Positions 26,458 through 36,678 are shown, numbered from the stretch's first letter. The stretch: DNA of 63,376 bases from Candidatus Metaruminococcus caecorum (GCA_904420045.1 CAJFTY010000015.1:1-63376), one strand, 5' to 3'. The notes: generated by a model from the sequence alone, not told the origin. Translations and numbers: made by a program.

Positions 26458-28512
26458 TTGGCGGTCAACGAAAGCCTGTTTCAACAACCCATTCAGTATC
26501 TCAAGGGCGTAGGGCCAAAAAAGGCCGCCGCCTATGAGAAGCTCAACGTCCGCACCGCAGGGGATCTGATCCGGTTTTATCCCCGGGACTATCTGGACTT
26601 TAGCGACCCTGTGCCCATCGCGGCGGCCGTCCCGGGGGAAACCTGCATCGTCAAGGCCACGGTGTTCCGCAAACAGCCGGAACAGCGCATCCGCAAGGGG
26701 ATGAGCATCTTCAAGGTGTTTGTCACCGACGGGGAGCAGGACCTGACCGTGACCATCTTCAACAGCAAGTACCTGTACGACGCCCTGGAGCTGCATAAGA
26801 CCTACTATCTGTACGGCAAGGTGGCGGGCAACCTCTACCGCAAGGAGATGGCCTCCCCCGTGGTGCTGCCCGAAAGCGAACAGCGGCTGATCCGCCCGGT
26901 GTACCACCAAACCGAGGGCTTGACCTCCAAGACCATCGGCAAGGATGTGTCCTCCCTGCTGAGCGCCCTTTCCGACGACGTGTACGACCCCATGCCCGCC
27001 CAAATCGTGCGGGAGCAGGGTCTGTGCCACCTGCGGTTCGCCCTGCAAAACATCCACTTTCCCAAAGACCGTTCCGCCCTTGGCTGCGCCCGGGACCGGC
27101 TGACCTTCGAGGAGTTCCTCACCCTGCAATTGGGGCTTTTGCGTTTAAAGTCCCGCAACCGGAAGGAAACTTCGGCGGTGATCCCCCCCACCGACCTGAC
27201 GCCGTTTACCGACGCGCTGCCCTTCACCCTCACCGGCGCCCAGCAGCGCGCCGTCCGGGAGGCGCTGGCGGATATGAACCGCACCACCCCCATGAACCGG
27301 CTAGTCCAGGGGGACGTGGGCTCCGGCAAGACTGCGGTGGCGGCGGCTCTGGCCTATGCCCTTGCAAAAAACGGGTTTCAAACCGCTTTGATGGCCCCCA
27401 CCGAAATTTTGGCGGAGCAGCACTGCCGCACCTTACAGGGAATGCTGTCCCCCTGCGGAGTAAAGGTCTGCCTGCTCACCGGGGCGATGACCCCCAAGCA
27501 GAAGGCGGCGCTCAAAGACCAGATCGCTTTGGGGGAATACCCGGTGGTGGTCGGCACTCACGCCCTGGTGCAGGACACGGTGTCTTTTGCCCGGCTGGGG
27601 CTTGTGATCACCGACGAGCAGCACCGGTTCGGCGTGGGCCAGCGGGCCCGGCTGATCCAGAAGGGGGACAACCCCCACGTGCTGGTAATGTCGGCCACTC
27701 CCATCCCCCGCACCCTGGCCCTGATGATCTATGGAGATCTGGATATCTCGGTGCTGGACGAGCTGCCAAAGGGGCGAAAGCCCATCGAGACCTACGCCAT
27801 TTCTTCCGACAAGCGCAAGCGGGCTTTTGGGTACATCAAAAAGCACCTGGATCAGGGCCGCCAGGGGTACATCGTCTGCCCCCTGATCGACGAAAACGAC
27901 GCCGGGGAGCTAAACGCCGTCACCGCCTATGCCCAAAAGCTTTCCCGGGAGGATTTTGCGGGCTACGCGGTAGGCCTGCTCCACGGCCGGATGAAGGCGG
28001 CGGAAAAAGAGGCGGTGATGGGGGCCTTCGCCCGGGGAGAGCTGCAGCTTCTGGTGTCCACCACCGTCATCGAGGTGGGGGTGGACGTGCCCAACGCCGT
28101 CATCATTTTGATCGAAAACGCCGAGCGGTTCGGCCTGTCCCAGCTCCACCAGCTCCGGGGACGGGTGGGCCGGGGGGAGTACGCCTCCACCTGCATTCTG
28201 GTGTCCGACCACCGGGGGGAGGAAACCCGCCGGCGGCTGAAAATCCTGTGCCAGACCTCCGACGGGTTCGCCCTGTCGGAGGAGGATTTGAAAATGCGGG
28301 GGCCGGGGGACTTTTTCGGCTCCCGCCAGCACGGGCTTCCGGGGCTTAAAATCGCCAGCATGGCGGAGGATATGGATGTGCTCAAAAAAACCCAGGCCAT
28401 CGCAAAAACGATCATCGCCGATGACCCGGAGCTTTCATCCCCCGCCCACCGGGGCCTGGCGGACATGGTGGCGGATCTGTTCGGCCAAGCCGACGAAAAC
28501 AGCTTTAACTGA
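26458..28512 (+). CDS. recG: ATP-dependent DNA helicase RecG
   Basis: Branch-migration helicase that rescues stalled replication forks. The 684-residue product has the N-terminal wedge domain (LKGVGPKKAAAYEKL, FYPRDYLDF), Walker A GDVGSGKT, the ITDEQHRFGVGQR motif, SATPIPRTLALMIYGD and the C-terminal TTVIEVGVDVPNA and QLHQLRGRVGRG motifs. Starts at TTG (26458) behind AAAGGAGGCGGAGG. Normal length. Confidence 0.98.
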   Translation: MAVNESLFQQPIQYLKGVGPKKAAAYEKLNVRTAGDLIRFYPRDYLDFSDPVPIAAAVPGETCIVKATVFRKQPEQRIRKGMSIFKVFVTDGEQDLTVTIFNSKYLYDALELHKTYYLYGKVAGNLYRKEMASPVVLPESEQRLIRPVYHQTEGLTSKTIGKDVSSLLSALSDDVYDPMPAQIVREQGLCHLRFALQNIHFPKDRSALGCARDRLTFEEFLTLQLGLLRLKSRNRKETSAVIPPTDLTPFTDALPFTLTGAQQRAVREALADMNRTTPMNRLVQGDVGSGKTAVAAALAYALAKNGFQTALMAPTEILAEQHCRTLQGMLSPCGVKVCLLTGAMTPKQKAALKDQIALGEYPVVVGTHALVQDTVSFARLGLVITDEQHRFGVGQRARLIQKGDNPHVLVMSATPIPRTLALMIYGDLDISVLDELPKGRKPIETYAISSDKRKRAFGYIKKHLDQGRQGYIVCPLIDENDAGELNAVTAYAQKLSREDFAGYAVGLLHGRMKAAEKEAVMGAFARGELQLLVSTTVIEVGVDVPNAVIILIENAERFGLSQLHQLRGRVGRGEYASTCILVSDHRGEETRRRLKILCQTSDGFALSEEDLKMRGPGDFFGSRQHGLPGLKIASMAEDMDVLKKTQAIAKTIIADDPELSSPAHRGLADMVADLFGQADENSFN

Positions 28513-28539
28513 CCATTTCTATCACAGGAGGAACGCAAG

Positions 28540-29160
28540 ATGGAATCCATGGATTTAACCGCGCTCAAACAGCGGATCAAAACCGGCAAGCTCTATTTTG
28601 AAAGCAAGGAGCTCATGGCCGAGCAGCAGGCCTGCCTGGAGACGCTCTACGACTTTAACCAGACCCGCCCCTCCCAGGGGGAGCTGCGAACAGAGCTGTT
28701 AAAAAAGCTGCTGGCAAGCATGGGGGAAAACTGCTATATCGAGCCTCCCCTGCGGGCCAACTGGGGCCGCAACACCCATATCGGGAACAACTTTTACGCC
28801 AATTTCAACCTGACGCTGGTGGACGACGGGGATATTTTCATCGGGGACGACGTGATGATCGCCCCCAACGTGATCATCGACACCGCCACCCATCCCATCT
28901 CCCCCGAGCTGCGGAAAAAAAAGGCCCAGTTTAACGTCCCGGTGCGGATTGGAAACAACGTGTGGATCGGCGCGGGGGCGATCCTGCTCCCCGGCGTCAC
29001 CGTGGGGGACAATTCGGTAATCGGCGCGGGCAGCGTAGTCACCAAGGACATCCCCGCCAATGTGGTGGCGGCGGGCACCCCTTGCCGGGTGCTGCGCCCC
29101 ATCGGCGACCGAGATCGGGAGTACTACTTTAAAGACTGGAAGATCGACTTGTCCCTGTAA
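28540..29160 (+). CDS. maa: Sugar O-acetyltransferase (maltose/galactoside acetyltransferase type)
   Basis: Cytoplasmic trimeric left-handed beta-helix enzyme that acetylates sugars using acetyl-CoA. The 206-residue product has the N-terminal Mac domain (KLYFESKELMAEQQACLETL), then hexapeptide repeats with IGNNFYANFNLTLVDDG, the catalytic-His segment DTATHPIS, and NNVWIGAGAILLPGVTVGDN. It lies 27 bases after recG with its own AGGAGG. The exact acceptor sugar is not determinable from sequence. Confidence 0.92.
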   Translation: MESMDLTALKQRIKTGKLYFESKELMAEQQACLETLYDFNQTRPSQGELRTELLKKLLASMGENCYIEPPLRANWGRNTHIGNNFYANFNLTLVDDGDIFIGDDVMIAPNVIIDTATHPISPELRKKKAQFNVPVRIGNNVWIGAGAILLPGVTVGDNSVIGAGSVVTKDIPANVVAAGTPCRVLRPIGDRDREYYFKDWKIDLSL

Positions 29161-29227
29161 AACGCAGGATGGCGACGCCCATCTTTCATTTTTTGCCGGG
29201 TTTCCCCCGAAAAATGTCACAAAGCGA

Positions 29228-29256
29228 TTGAAATGGCGGCGCAACCTTGCTATAAT
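29228..29256 (+). promoter_or_regulatory. SigA promoter for ilvE
   Basis: -35 TTGAAA (29228-29233), 17-base spacer, -10 TATAAT (29251-29256), about 45 bases before the ilvE ATG. No T-box-like leader fits in this space. Confidence 0.85.
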
Positions 29257-29300
29257 AAACTTTATAGAAACCAATTCATATTTGGAAAGAAGGACTCGTT

Positions 29301-30374
29301 ATGAGCAACATTGCTGTGGAACTGACCAAAAATCCTAAGCCGAAACCGGCGGATGAATCCAAAATCGGCTTCGGAAACACCTTTACCGACCACATGTTCG
29401 TGATGAACTACGACGAAGGACAGGGTTGGCACGATCCCCGCATTGTTCCCTACGGCCCTCTTTCCCTGGACCCTTCGGCCATGTGCCTGCATTACGGCCA
29501 GGAGGTGTTTGAAGGCTTAAAGGCCTACCGCACGGCGGACGACCACATCCAGCTGTTCCGTCCTCAGGAAAACTTTAAGCGTTTAAACGTGTCCAACGCC
29601 CGGCTTTCCATCCCTCTGATCGACGAGGAACTCTGTCTGGAGGGGCTTAAAAAGCTGGTGGAGATCGAAAAAGACTGGGTGCCCCACATCCCGGACACCT
29701 CGCTGTACATCCGGCCCTTTATCATCACTACCGACGCCCATCTTGGCGTGCATCCGGGCCACCACTATCTGTTTATCATCATCCTGTCCCCCTCCGGTCC
29801 GTACTACGCCGAGGGCTTAAACCCGGTGAAGATCTATGTGGAGAAAAACTATGTCCGCACCGTCAAGGGCGGCATGGGCATGGCGAAAACTGGCGGCAAC
29901 TACGCCGCATCCCTCAACGCACAGGCCGAGGCGGAAAAACAAAACTACTCCCAGGTGCTGTGGCTGGACGGCGTGGAGCGCAAATACATCGAGGAAGTGG
30001 GCGCGATGAACATCTTCTTCGTCATCGACGGGGAGGCGGTCACGCCGGAGCTCACCAGCGGCAGCATCCTGTCGGGGATCACCCGCAAATCGGTGCTGGA
30101 TCTGATCCGCTCCTGGGGCATGAAGGCCACCGAGCGGCGGATTTCCATCGACGAGATCGTCGAGGCCCACAAAAACGGCAAGCTGGGTGAGGTGTTCGGC
30201 ACCGGCACCGCGGCGGTGATCTCCCCGGTGGGGCACTTAAAGTACGGCGATCTGGAAATGGAGATTGGCGGCAACAAAATCGGCCCCATCTCCCAGCGCC
30301 TGTACGACGAGCTCACCGGCATCCAGTGGGGCCGGCGGCCCGATCCCTTCGGCTGGACGGTCAAAATCGACTAG
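29301..30374 (+). CDS. ilvE: Branched-chain amino acid aminotransferase
   Basis: PLP enzyme for the last step of Val/Leu/Ile synthesis and the first step of their breakdown. The 357-residue product has ALHYGQ-type motif CLHYGQEVFEGLKAY, RPFIITTDAHLGV, the PLP-lysine region AKTGGNYAASL and VGAMNIFFVIDGE. It resembles the longer eukaryotic/Bacillus-type BCAT form. Monocistronic, with its own promoter and terminator. Confidence 0.97.
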   Translation: MSNIAVELTKNPKPKPADESKIGFGNTFTDHMFVMNYDEGQGWHDPRIVPYGPLSLDPSAMCLHYGQEVFEGLKAYRTADDHIQLFRPQENFKRLNVSNARLSIPLIDEELCLEGLKKLVEIEKDWVPHIPDTSLYIRPFIITTDAHLGVHPGHHYLFIIILSPSGPYYAEGLNPVKIYVEKNYVRTVKGGMGMAKTGGNYAASLNAQAEAEKQNYSQVLWLDGVERKYIEEVGAMNIFFVIDGEAVTPELTSGSILSGITRKSVLDLIRSWGMKATERRISIDEIVEAHKNGKLGEVFGTGTAAVISPVGHLKYGDLEMEIGGNKIGPISQRLYDELTGIQWGRRPDPFGWTVKID

Positions 30375-30388
30375 GCGTAAAACCATCC

Positions 30389-30419
30389 ACAGCGCGCTCC
30401 TTGCCGGGCGCGCTGTTTT
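30389..30419 (+). terminator. Terminator after ilvE
   Basis: 9-bp stem ACAGCGCGC/GCGCGCTGT followed by TTTT. Confidence 0.8.
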
Positions 30420-30444
30420 CTTCCACTGAAAAGGAGGTGTTTGT

Positions 30445-31311
30445 TTGGCGAGAATCCTCCGTTATCGGATGGGGCAGCCCCAGGCGGGCCGCACCGTACA
30501 GGATGTTCTGCGGCGGGAGCACGGGTTTTCCTCCACCCTGATCCGGTCGCTGAAAACCGATCCCGGCGGGGCGCTGTTAAACGGCGCCCCGGTGCGGATG
30601 GTGGACCGGCTCCGCGCCGGGGACAAGCTGGTGATCGCCCTGCCCTCCCATCCGGTGGAGTGCACACCCAACCCCGCCCTGCGCGCGCCCATTTTGTACC
30701 GGGACCCGGACGTGCTGGTGTTCGACAAGCCCCCGGGGATGCCGGTGCACCCCTCCCACGGCCACCGGGAGGACACTCTGCTCAACCGATTCGCCGCGGT
30801 GTGCCCCGGGGAGGAATTCCACCCCGTTTACCGCCTGGATATGGACACCTCCGGCCTGTGCGCGGTGGCCCTCCACTCCTTGGCGGCTTCCCTGCTGCCT
30901 GGCACGGCCCGCAAGGAATACCTGGCCCTGCTATGCGGGGAGCTCCCCTCCGATCAAGGCGTCATCGACGCGCCCATCGCACGGGAGGAAGGCAGTGCGA
31001 TCAAGCGCCGGGTCGCGCCCGGGGGAAAGCCCTCCCTCACCCGGTACCGGGTGGTGGACAGGCAAAACGGCTTCACCGCCGTAGCCGTCCGGCTGGAGAC
31101 CGGGCGCACCCATCAAATCCGGGTTCACTTTGCCCACCTGGGCTTTCCCCTGGCGGGGGACTGGCTGTACGGCGGGGACACATCCGTCATCCCCCGGCAC
31201 GCCCTGCACTGCCGGCGGCTTTGGTTCGTCCATCCGGTCACCGGACAGCCGGTGGAGCTTCACAGCCCCCTCCCCAAGGATATGGCGGAAGTATACGGCT
31301 TGATTGTATAA
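30445..31311 (+). CDS. RluA-family pseudouridine synthase
   Basis: RNA-modifying enzyme that isomerises uridine to pseudouridine in rRNA or tRNA. The 288-residue product has a short N-terminal S4-like region (GRTVQDVLRREHGFSSTLIR), VLVFDKPPGMPVHPS, the catalytic motif YRLDMDTSGL with the aspartate present, ARKEYLALLCGELP and LETGRTHQIRVHFAHLG. The first motif residue is Tyr instead of the usual His. Starts at TTG (30445) behind AAAGGAGG. Which site it modifies cannot be told. Confidence 0.93.
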   Translation: MARILRYRMGQPQAGRTVQDVLRREHGFSSTLIRSLKTDPGGALLNGAPVRMVDRLRAGDKLVIALPSHPVECTPNPALRAPILYRDPDVLVFDKPPGMPVHPSHGHREDTLLNRFAAVCPGEEFHPVYRLDMDTSGLCAVALHSLAASLLPGTARKEYLALLCGELPSDQGVIDAPIAREEGSAIKRRVAPGGKPSLTRYRVVDRQNGFTAVAVRLETGRTHQIRVHFAHLGFPLAGDWLYGGDTSVIPRHALHCRRLWFVHPVTGQPVELHSPLPKDMAEVYGLIV

Positions 31312-31312
31312 A

Positions 31313-31328
31313 GTGAATAAATATTCAC
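31313..31328. promoter_or_regulatory. ARG-box-like operator
   Basis: Perfect palindrome GTGAATAAATATTCAC. Its core TGAAT-N4(A/T)-ATTCA matches the ArgR/AhrC ARG-box consensus as I know it. It lies about 20 bases upstream of the -35 of the amino-acid transporter promoter. Confidence 0.65.
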
Positions 31329-31345
31329 AAAAATCCCGTCGAGCC

Positions 31346-31374
31346 TTGCGTTTAACGCAAAATTATGATACAGT
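31346..31374 (+). promoter_or_regulatory. Promoter for the amino-acid ABC transporter
   Basis: -35 TTGCGT (31346-31351), 17-base spacer, -10 TACAGT (31369-31374). The -35 lies inside a second perfect palindrome, TTGCGTTTAACGCAA (31346-31360), which could be another operator. Confidence 0.6.
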
Positions 31375-31457
31375 AAAAACAGATTTGATTTGAGGCTGGG
31401 ACGGCGGCTTTTAAGACCATACAGCCGGCGTCCTTGGGGAAGAAAGGAACGAGTTTC

Positions 31458-32291
31458 ATGAAAAAAGTAAAACAAATTGCGGCAGTTGCCCTGGCAGCCG
31501 TGCTGGCAATGGGCGCTTTGTCCGGCTGCTCCAAGTACAAGACGCTGGAGGACATCCAGAAAGAGGGTACCATTGTGATGTACACCAACGCGGAGTTCGC
31601 TCCCTTTGAGTACATGGGCGACGGCAACCAGGTTTCCGGCGTAGATGTGGACATCGCCAACGAAATCGCCAAGGATTTGGGCGTGAAGCTGCAAATTGAA
31701 AACGTTGCGTTCGACACCATCATCGGCGCCATCCAGTCCGGCAAGGGCGACTTTGGCGCGGCGGGCATGACCGTCACTGCAGAGCGTGAAAAACAGGTGG
31801 ATTTCTCGGTGAAATACGTCAAGTCCCGTCAATACATTGTGCAGAAAGCCGACTCCAACCTGAATACTCTGGACGATTTGAAGGGCAAAAAGATCGGCGT
31901 TCAGCTGGGCACCACCGGCGACCTGATTATCGACGACAACCTGAAAGCCGCCGCGGACCGGGAGGGAACCGAGGAAAACGGCGTGCTGTTTGAAAGCGGC
32001 GCAACCTTAAAACAGTATGGCAGCGCTCCCATCGCAGCGGCGGACATCGCCACCGGCAAGCTGGACTGCGTGGTGGTCGACGAGCTTCCCGCCAAGTCCA
32101 TCGCGGAGAAAAACGAAGGCTACAAGGCCGTTGAGATGACCTACGCCGACGGCTCCACCACTGAGGAGGAATACGCCTTCTGCGTGGCCAAAGGCAACAA
32201 AACCCTGCTGGACGCCATCAACAAGACCATGCAGCGGCTGATGGACGAGGGTAAAATTGACGAGTACGTGCTCAACCACACCACCAAATAA
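31458..32291 (+). CDS. Amino-acid ABC transporter substrate-binding lipoprotein (family 3)
   Basis: Captures a polar amino acid outside the membrane. The 277-residue product has a lipobox ALSGC, then EFAPFEYMGDGNQVSGVDVD, AIQSGKGDFGAAGMTVTAER and KKIGVQLGTTGDLI, typical of family 3 binding proteins. ATG at 31458 with AAAGGAAC upstream. Together with the permease and ATPase downstream it forms one importer. The upstream ARG-box suggests arginine or a related amino acid, but the ligand is inference. Confidence 0.95.
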   Translation: MKKVKQIAAVALAAVLAMGALSGCSKYKTLEDIQKEGTIVMYTNAEFAPFEYMGDGNQVSGVDVDIANEIAKDLGVKLQIENVAFDTIIGAIQSGKGDFGAAGMTVTAEREKQVDFSVKYVKSRQYIVQKADSNLNTLDDLKGKKIGVQLGTTGDLIIDDNLKAAADREGTEENGVLFESGATLKQYGSAPIAAADIATGKLDCVVVDELPAKSIAEKNEGYKAVEMTYADGSTTEEEYAFCVAKGNKTLLDAINKTMQRLMDEGKIDEYVLNHTTK

Positions 32292-32313
32292 CCCTTTGCG
32301 TTTCACTCCCTTC

Positions 32314-32355
32314 GGGCGGCAGGCAGCGGATGTCCGCCGCCCGTTTTCATTTTTT
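32314..32355 (+). terminator. First of two tandem terminators within the transporter operon
   Basis: GGGCGGC/GCCGCCC stem (32314-32320 with 32336-32342) followed by GTTTTCATTTTTT. Lies just after the binding-protein gene. Confidence 0.7.
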
Positions 32356-32361
32356 GGATCG

Positions 32362-32392
32362 CTGCGGCAGACCCATCTGCCGCCTGTTTTTT
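32362..32392 (+). terminator. Second of two tandem terminators within the transporter operon
   Basis: GCGGCAGA/TCTGCCGC perfect stem with a CCCA loop, then CTGTTTTTT. It stands 34 bases before the permease start and probably lowers permease/ATPase expression relative to the binding protein. Confidence 0.8.
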
Positions 32393-32426
32393 GGTCCTGT
32401 AATTCCAAGGAAAGGAACCGTTGCTG

Positions 32427-33137
32427 ATGGAATTTTTCCAGAACATCCTCAACTATTTTCAAACTGGTTTCCACGACACCTTCATCGCTCAAAGCCGGTA
32501 CATGCTGTTTATCAGGGGCCTTGGAAACACTATCCTGATCGCGATCTTCGCCACGTTGATCGGCGTTGTGCTGGGTATCCTGGTGGCGATTGTGCGGGTC
32601 TATTCCGGCCAGACCGGCAAGCTGAAATGGCTGGACCGGATCTGCGCGCTTTACCTGACCATTATCCGGGGGACCCCCACCCTGGTGCAGCTCTTGATCG
32701 CCTACTTTATGGTGTTCGCCTGGATTGACAACGTCATTTTGGTGTGTACCATCGCCTTTGGCATCAACTCCGGGGCCTATGTGGCGGAGATTGTCCGGGG
32801 CGGCATTCTATCCGTGGATAAGGGCCAGACCGAGGCGGGGCGCTCCCTGGGGCTTTCGGCCTCCACCACCATGCGGTCCATCGTGCTCCCCCAGGCGTTT
32901 AAAAGCTGCCTTCCCTCCCTGGGAAACGAGTTTATCACCATTTTAAAGGAAACCTCCATCGCCGGATACATCGGCGCCATGGATCTGACCAAGGCCGCGG
33001 ATTTAGTCCGCAGCCGTACATACGACCCGTTTTTCTCCCTGATTACCATCGCGCTGATCTACCTGGTGATTGTCATCGGGATGAACGCGGCGTTTAAAGC
33101 TCTGGAAAGGAGGCTGGCCAAGAGTGATCGACGTTAA
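32427..33137 (+). CDS. Amino-acid ABC transporter permease (His/Glu/Gln/Arg type)
   Basis: Membrane subunit of the importer. The 236-residue product has [31 protein letters not shown]-like [13 protein letters not shown], and the EAA loop ([24 protein letters not shown]) that contacts the ATPase, with about five membrane helices. ATG at 32427 is preceded by AAAGGA; a TTG two codons upstream is an alternative. Overlaps the ATPase gene by 14 bases. Confidence 0.95.
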   Translation: MEFFQNILNYFQTGFHDTFIAQSRYMLFIRGLGNTILIAIFATLIGVVLGILVAIVRVYSGQTGKLKWLDRICALYLTIIRGTPTLVQLLIAYFMVFAWIDNVILVCTIAFGINSGAYVAEIVRGGILSVDKGQTEAGRSLGLSASTTMRSIVLPQAFKSCLPSLGNEFITILKETSIAGYIGAMDLTKAADLVRSRTYDPFFSLITIALIYLVIVIGMNAAFKALERRLAKSDRR

Positions 33138-33846
33138 AAACCTGGACAAACACTTTGGGGACAACTATGTTCTCAAGGGGATCAACGAACACATTGAAAA
33201 AGGCGAAAAGGTCGTCATCGTCGGCCCCTCCGGGTCTGGAAAATCCACTTTTCTGCGCTGCCTGAACCTGTTGGAAACCCCCACTGGAGGGGAAATCTGG
33301 TTCGAGGGTGAAGAAATTACCGACCCCAAGTGCGACATCGACAAGCTCCGGCAGAAAATGGGGATGGTGTTCCAACACTTTAACCTGTTCCCCCACCTGA
33401 CCATTCTGGAAAACATCACTCTGGCCCCGGTCAAATTAAAGCTGATGACCAAGGAGCAGGCAGACGAAAACGCCATGCGGCTGCTTACCCGGATTGGGCT
33501 GGCGGACAAAGCGGACACCTATCCGTCTATGATCTCCGGCGGGCAGAAGCAGCGGATCGCCATTGTGCGGGCGCTGGCGATGAACCCGGATGTGATGCTG
33601 TTCGACGAGCCCACCTCCGCTTTAGACCCCGAAATGGTGGGCGAGGTGCTGGCCCTGATGAAAGAGCTGGCGGACGACGGTATGACCATGGTGGTGGTCA
33701 CCCACGAAATGGGCTTCGCCCGGGAGGTCGCCACCCGCTGTCTGTTTATGGACGAGGGCAGGATTATGGAGCAGGCTCCCCCCGACGAGTTTTTCACCTC
33801 TCCCAAAAATCCCCGGCTCCAGGACTTTTTGTCCAAGGTGCTGTAA
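33124..33846 (+). CDS. Amino-acid ABC transporter ATP-binding protein
   Basis: Cytoplasmic ATPase of the importer. The 240-residue product has Walker [10 protein letters not shown], the Q-loop [12 protein letters not shown], signature SGGQKQR (Lys where SGGQQQR is usual), Walker [15 protein letters not shown] and the switch-His [12 protein letters not shown]. Starts at GTG within the end of the permease gene, behind GGAAAGGAGG. Confidence 0.96.
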   Translation: MIDVKNLDKHFGDNYVLKGINEHIEKGEKVVIVGPSGSGKSTFLRCLNLLETPTGGEIWFEGEEITDPKCDIDKLRQKMGMVFQHFNLFPHLTILENITLAPVKLKLMTKEQADENAMRLLTRIGLADKADTYPSMISGGQKQRIAIVRALAMNPDVMLFDEPTSALDPEMVGEVLALMKELADDGMTMVVVTHEMGFAREVATRCLFMDEGRIMEQAPPDEFFTSPKNPRLQDFLSKVL

Positions 33847-33884
33847 AAAAACGGAGGATTCCAAAAGGAATCCTCCGTTTTTAA
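33846..33884 (+). terminator. Terminator after the amino-acid transporter operon
   Basis: 12-bp stem ACGGAGGATTCC/GGAATCCTCCGT with flanking A5/T5 extension and a T-rich tail. Confidence 0.9.
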
Positions 33885-33927
33885 TTTTGCTGTGTAAACT
33901 TGGATGCTGGGGCAAGCTGCCCCATAC

Positions 33928-33964
33928 GCAAAACGGGAGGAACGCTATGAAGCGTCCCTCCCGT
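33928..33964 (-). terminator. Terminator after the TM2 protein gene
   Basis: On the minus strand ACGGGAGG-ACGCT pairs with AGCGT-CCTCCCGT across a TCAT loop with one mismatch, followed by TTTT. Confidence 0.6.
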
Positions 33965-34031
33965 ATGCAGATGTCCTCTCTATGCCGCAGCATCCCGTCA
34001 CAGGTTCGGGAAGCCGTTTTCCCGTTGCCGG

Positions 34032-34448
34032 TTAGTCCTTCAAAGGAACGTTGTTGCCGTCCACTTTGATGTTGCCGCACAGGATCATGATGCCCTCGAT
34101 CAGACCCCAGACCCAGGTCGCAATTGCACCGAAGCCGCAGGTCAGCAGGGTAATCAGCAGCTGCGCCACCGCTTTACCGGTGTTGCCCAGATAGAAGTTA
34201 TGTACGCCAAGCTGGCCGAGAAAAATCCCCAGCAGGCCCGCCGCGATTTTGGATTTCTGGTTGTAGCCGGCAGGAATTCCAGGCTGTGTATTCAGCGCTG
34301 CACCGCAGTTGACACAGACAACCGCACCGGGCGCGGTCTGTGCCGCACAATTCGGGCAGAAGTTTGCGCCGGTTCCAACCGGAACACCGCAGTTGGTGCA
34401 AACCGCTGCGCCGGGCATAATTTCCTGTCCACAGTTTTTACAATACAT
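34032..34448 (-). CDS. Zinc-ribbon and TM2-domain membrane protein
   Basis: A 138-residue protein. It begins MYCKNCGQEIMPGAAVCTNC and holds three CxxC pairs making one and a half to two zinc ribbons (CKNC/CTNC, CPNC, CVNC). It then has a TM2 domain: KIAAGLLGIFLGQLGVHNFYLG followed by a second helix (about 105-128). Function of this family is unknown; it is a small membrane protein with a cytoplasmic zinc-binding head. Start ATG at 34448 is preceded by GGAAAGAG. Has its own promoter and terminator. Confidence 0.88.
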   Translation of the reverse strand: MYCKNCGQEIMPGAAVCTNCGVPVGTGANFCPNCAAQTAPGAVVCVNCGAALNTQPGIPAGYNQKSKIAAGLLGIFLGQLGVHNFYLGNTGKAVAQLLITLLTCGFGAIATWVWGLIEGIMILCGNIKVDGNNVPLKD

Positions 34449-34519
34449 CGCAATCACTCTTTCCACTTTAATTTCGTTCATCCACGATCTCTACACATTT
34501 TATTCATGAATTTAATGAT

Positions 34520-34548
34520 ATTATAACAAATTTTTTCGGATCTGACAA
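34520..34548 (-). promoter_or_regulatory. SigA promoter for the TM2 protein gene
   Basis: Minus strand -35 TTGTCA (34543-34548), 17-base spacer, -10 TATAAT (34520-34525). Together with the gdhA promoter it lies in the AT-rich 386-base divergent gap 34449-34834, in which I see no further gene. Confidence 0.8.
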
Positions 34549-34769
34549 GAACAAATGCTTGACGCCTTTCCAAAGATTTCGTGAAAATTTTGTATACTCT
34601 ATTGAAAGAAATAACCTTTCAGACCTCTTTTTTTAAAATTCGGCTGGGGTTTGCTCCCTTATATGAAACGGAATGAAAAATTACTTGCGTTAATTTGCCT
34701 CTTTTATAAACAAAACTTCAATATTTTGTAAATCCTGCAATTTTTCTTCTGAAAAATTGCAAAATAGCC

Positions 34770-34798
34770 TTGCATTTTTTCGATCTACGGCTTATAAT
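34770..34798 (+). promoter_or_regulatory. SigA promoter for gdhA
   Basis: -35 TTGCAT (34770-34775), 17-base spacer, -10 TATAAT (34793-34798), 36 bases before the gdhA ATG. Confidence 0.8.
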
Positions 34799-34819
34799 AA
34801 AAAAGTCAACATTACATAA

Positions 34820-36187
<1,368 letters not shown>

Positions 36188-36201
36188 TCCGGCCGATTGT
36201 C

Positions 36202-36235
36202 AAAAGACCTCCTTCAAAAGAAGGAGGTCTTTTTT
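36202..36235 (+). terminator. Terminator after gdhA
   Basis: 13-bp stem AAAAGACCTCCTT/AAGGAGGTCTTTT with a six-base loop and a T-run. Its stem core is the same as that of the terminator at 36884-36915. Confidence 0.9.
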
Positions 36236-36333
36236 GCTGTGCACAAATCCAGTAACCAAAAACGTCCATCGCCGACGGCTGCCTGAAAGGCGAACCAGCG
36301 GGACAATCAAAAAACAGGTGCAGAGCGATTCTT

Positions 36334-36570
36334 TTATTCTGCCAGTTCATCCATTGTGACTTTGAATATATTGGAAAACGCGAGCAATTCGCAGTCGTAT
36401 AAGCGGCGGCTTCCATCTTCTATTTTTCTCAATGTCCGTTCACTGATATTCACATCGTAGATCTTTAATAGCTCAACCATGAGGGATGGAGTGTATCCGC
36501 ATTTTAATCGTAATAATTTGCATTTATAGCCGCAGATGTTTCTTTGCGGCTGTAAATCTCCTGCTTCCAT
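36334..36570 (-). CDS. Small helix-turn-helix regulator (XRE-like)
   Basis: A 78-residue protein; the C-terminal half (LLKIYDVNISERTLRKIEDG, then DCELLAFSNIFKVTMDEL) has the layout of an XRE/Cro helix-turn-helix followed by the usual FKVTMDEL ending. It starts at ATG 36570 behind GAGGTGA; an upstream in-frame TTG is less likely. Base composition is more AT-rich than the neighbours. Divergent from the ribbon-helix-helix gene 108 bases away, across shared palindromes. Confidence 0.65.
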   Translation of the reverse strand: MEAGDLQPQRNICGYKCKLLRLKCGYTPSLMVELLKIYDVNISERTLRKIEDGSRRLYDCELLAFSNIFKVTMDELAE

Positions 36571-36616
36571 TGTCAATCACCTCAATATTTTGTAGATGCA
36601 TTTTATATCTATATTT

Positions 36617-36652
36617 ACATTTTATCACAAAATGTATTTAAAATAAATACAT
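36617..36652. promoter_or_regulatory. Two overlapping palindromes between divergent regulators
   Basis: ACATTTT-N5-AAAATGT (36617-36635) overlaps ATGTATTTA-AAA-TAAATACAT (36632-36652). Both are perfect inverted repeats in a very AT-rich gap. They are good operator candidates for one or both flanking DNA-binding proteins. Confidence 0.6.
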
Positions 36653-36678
36653 AATATGATCTTTTATTGAGGGGTATT

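Noticed and set aside
25002-26468. 488-residue open frame antisense to fakA
   Set aside because: It is His/Gly-rich with no recognisable domain, mirrors the codon pattern of fakA, and has no ribosome site. Such long antisense frames are common in GC-rich genes.
27024-28349. 441-residue frame overlapping recG in another frame
   Set aside because: Pro/Arg/Gly-rich shadow of recG, which itself is intact with all motifs.
29161-29300. Possible T-box or attenuator before ilvE
   Set aside because: Only about 45 bases lie between the promoter and the ATG, which is too short for a T-box, and no AGGGTGG-type T-box motif is seen.
30441-31316. Overlapping plus-strand frame of 291 residues across the pseudouridine synthase
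   Set aside because: Low-complexity Pro/Arg/Gly sequence; the other frame has the complete RluA motifs and a TTG start behind AAAGGAGG.
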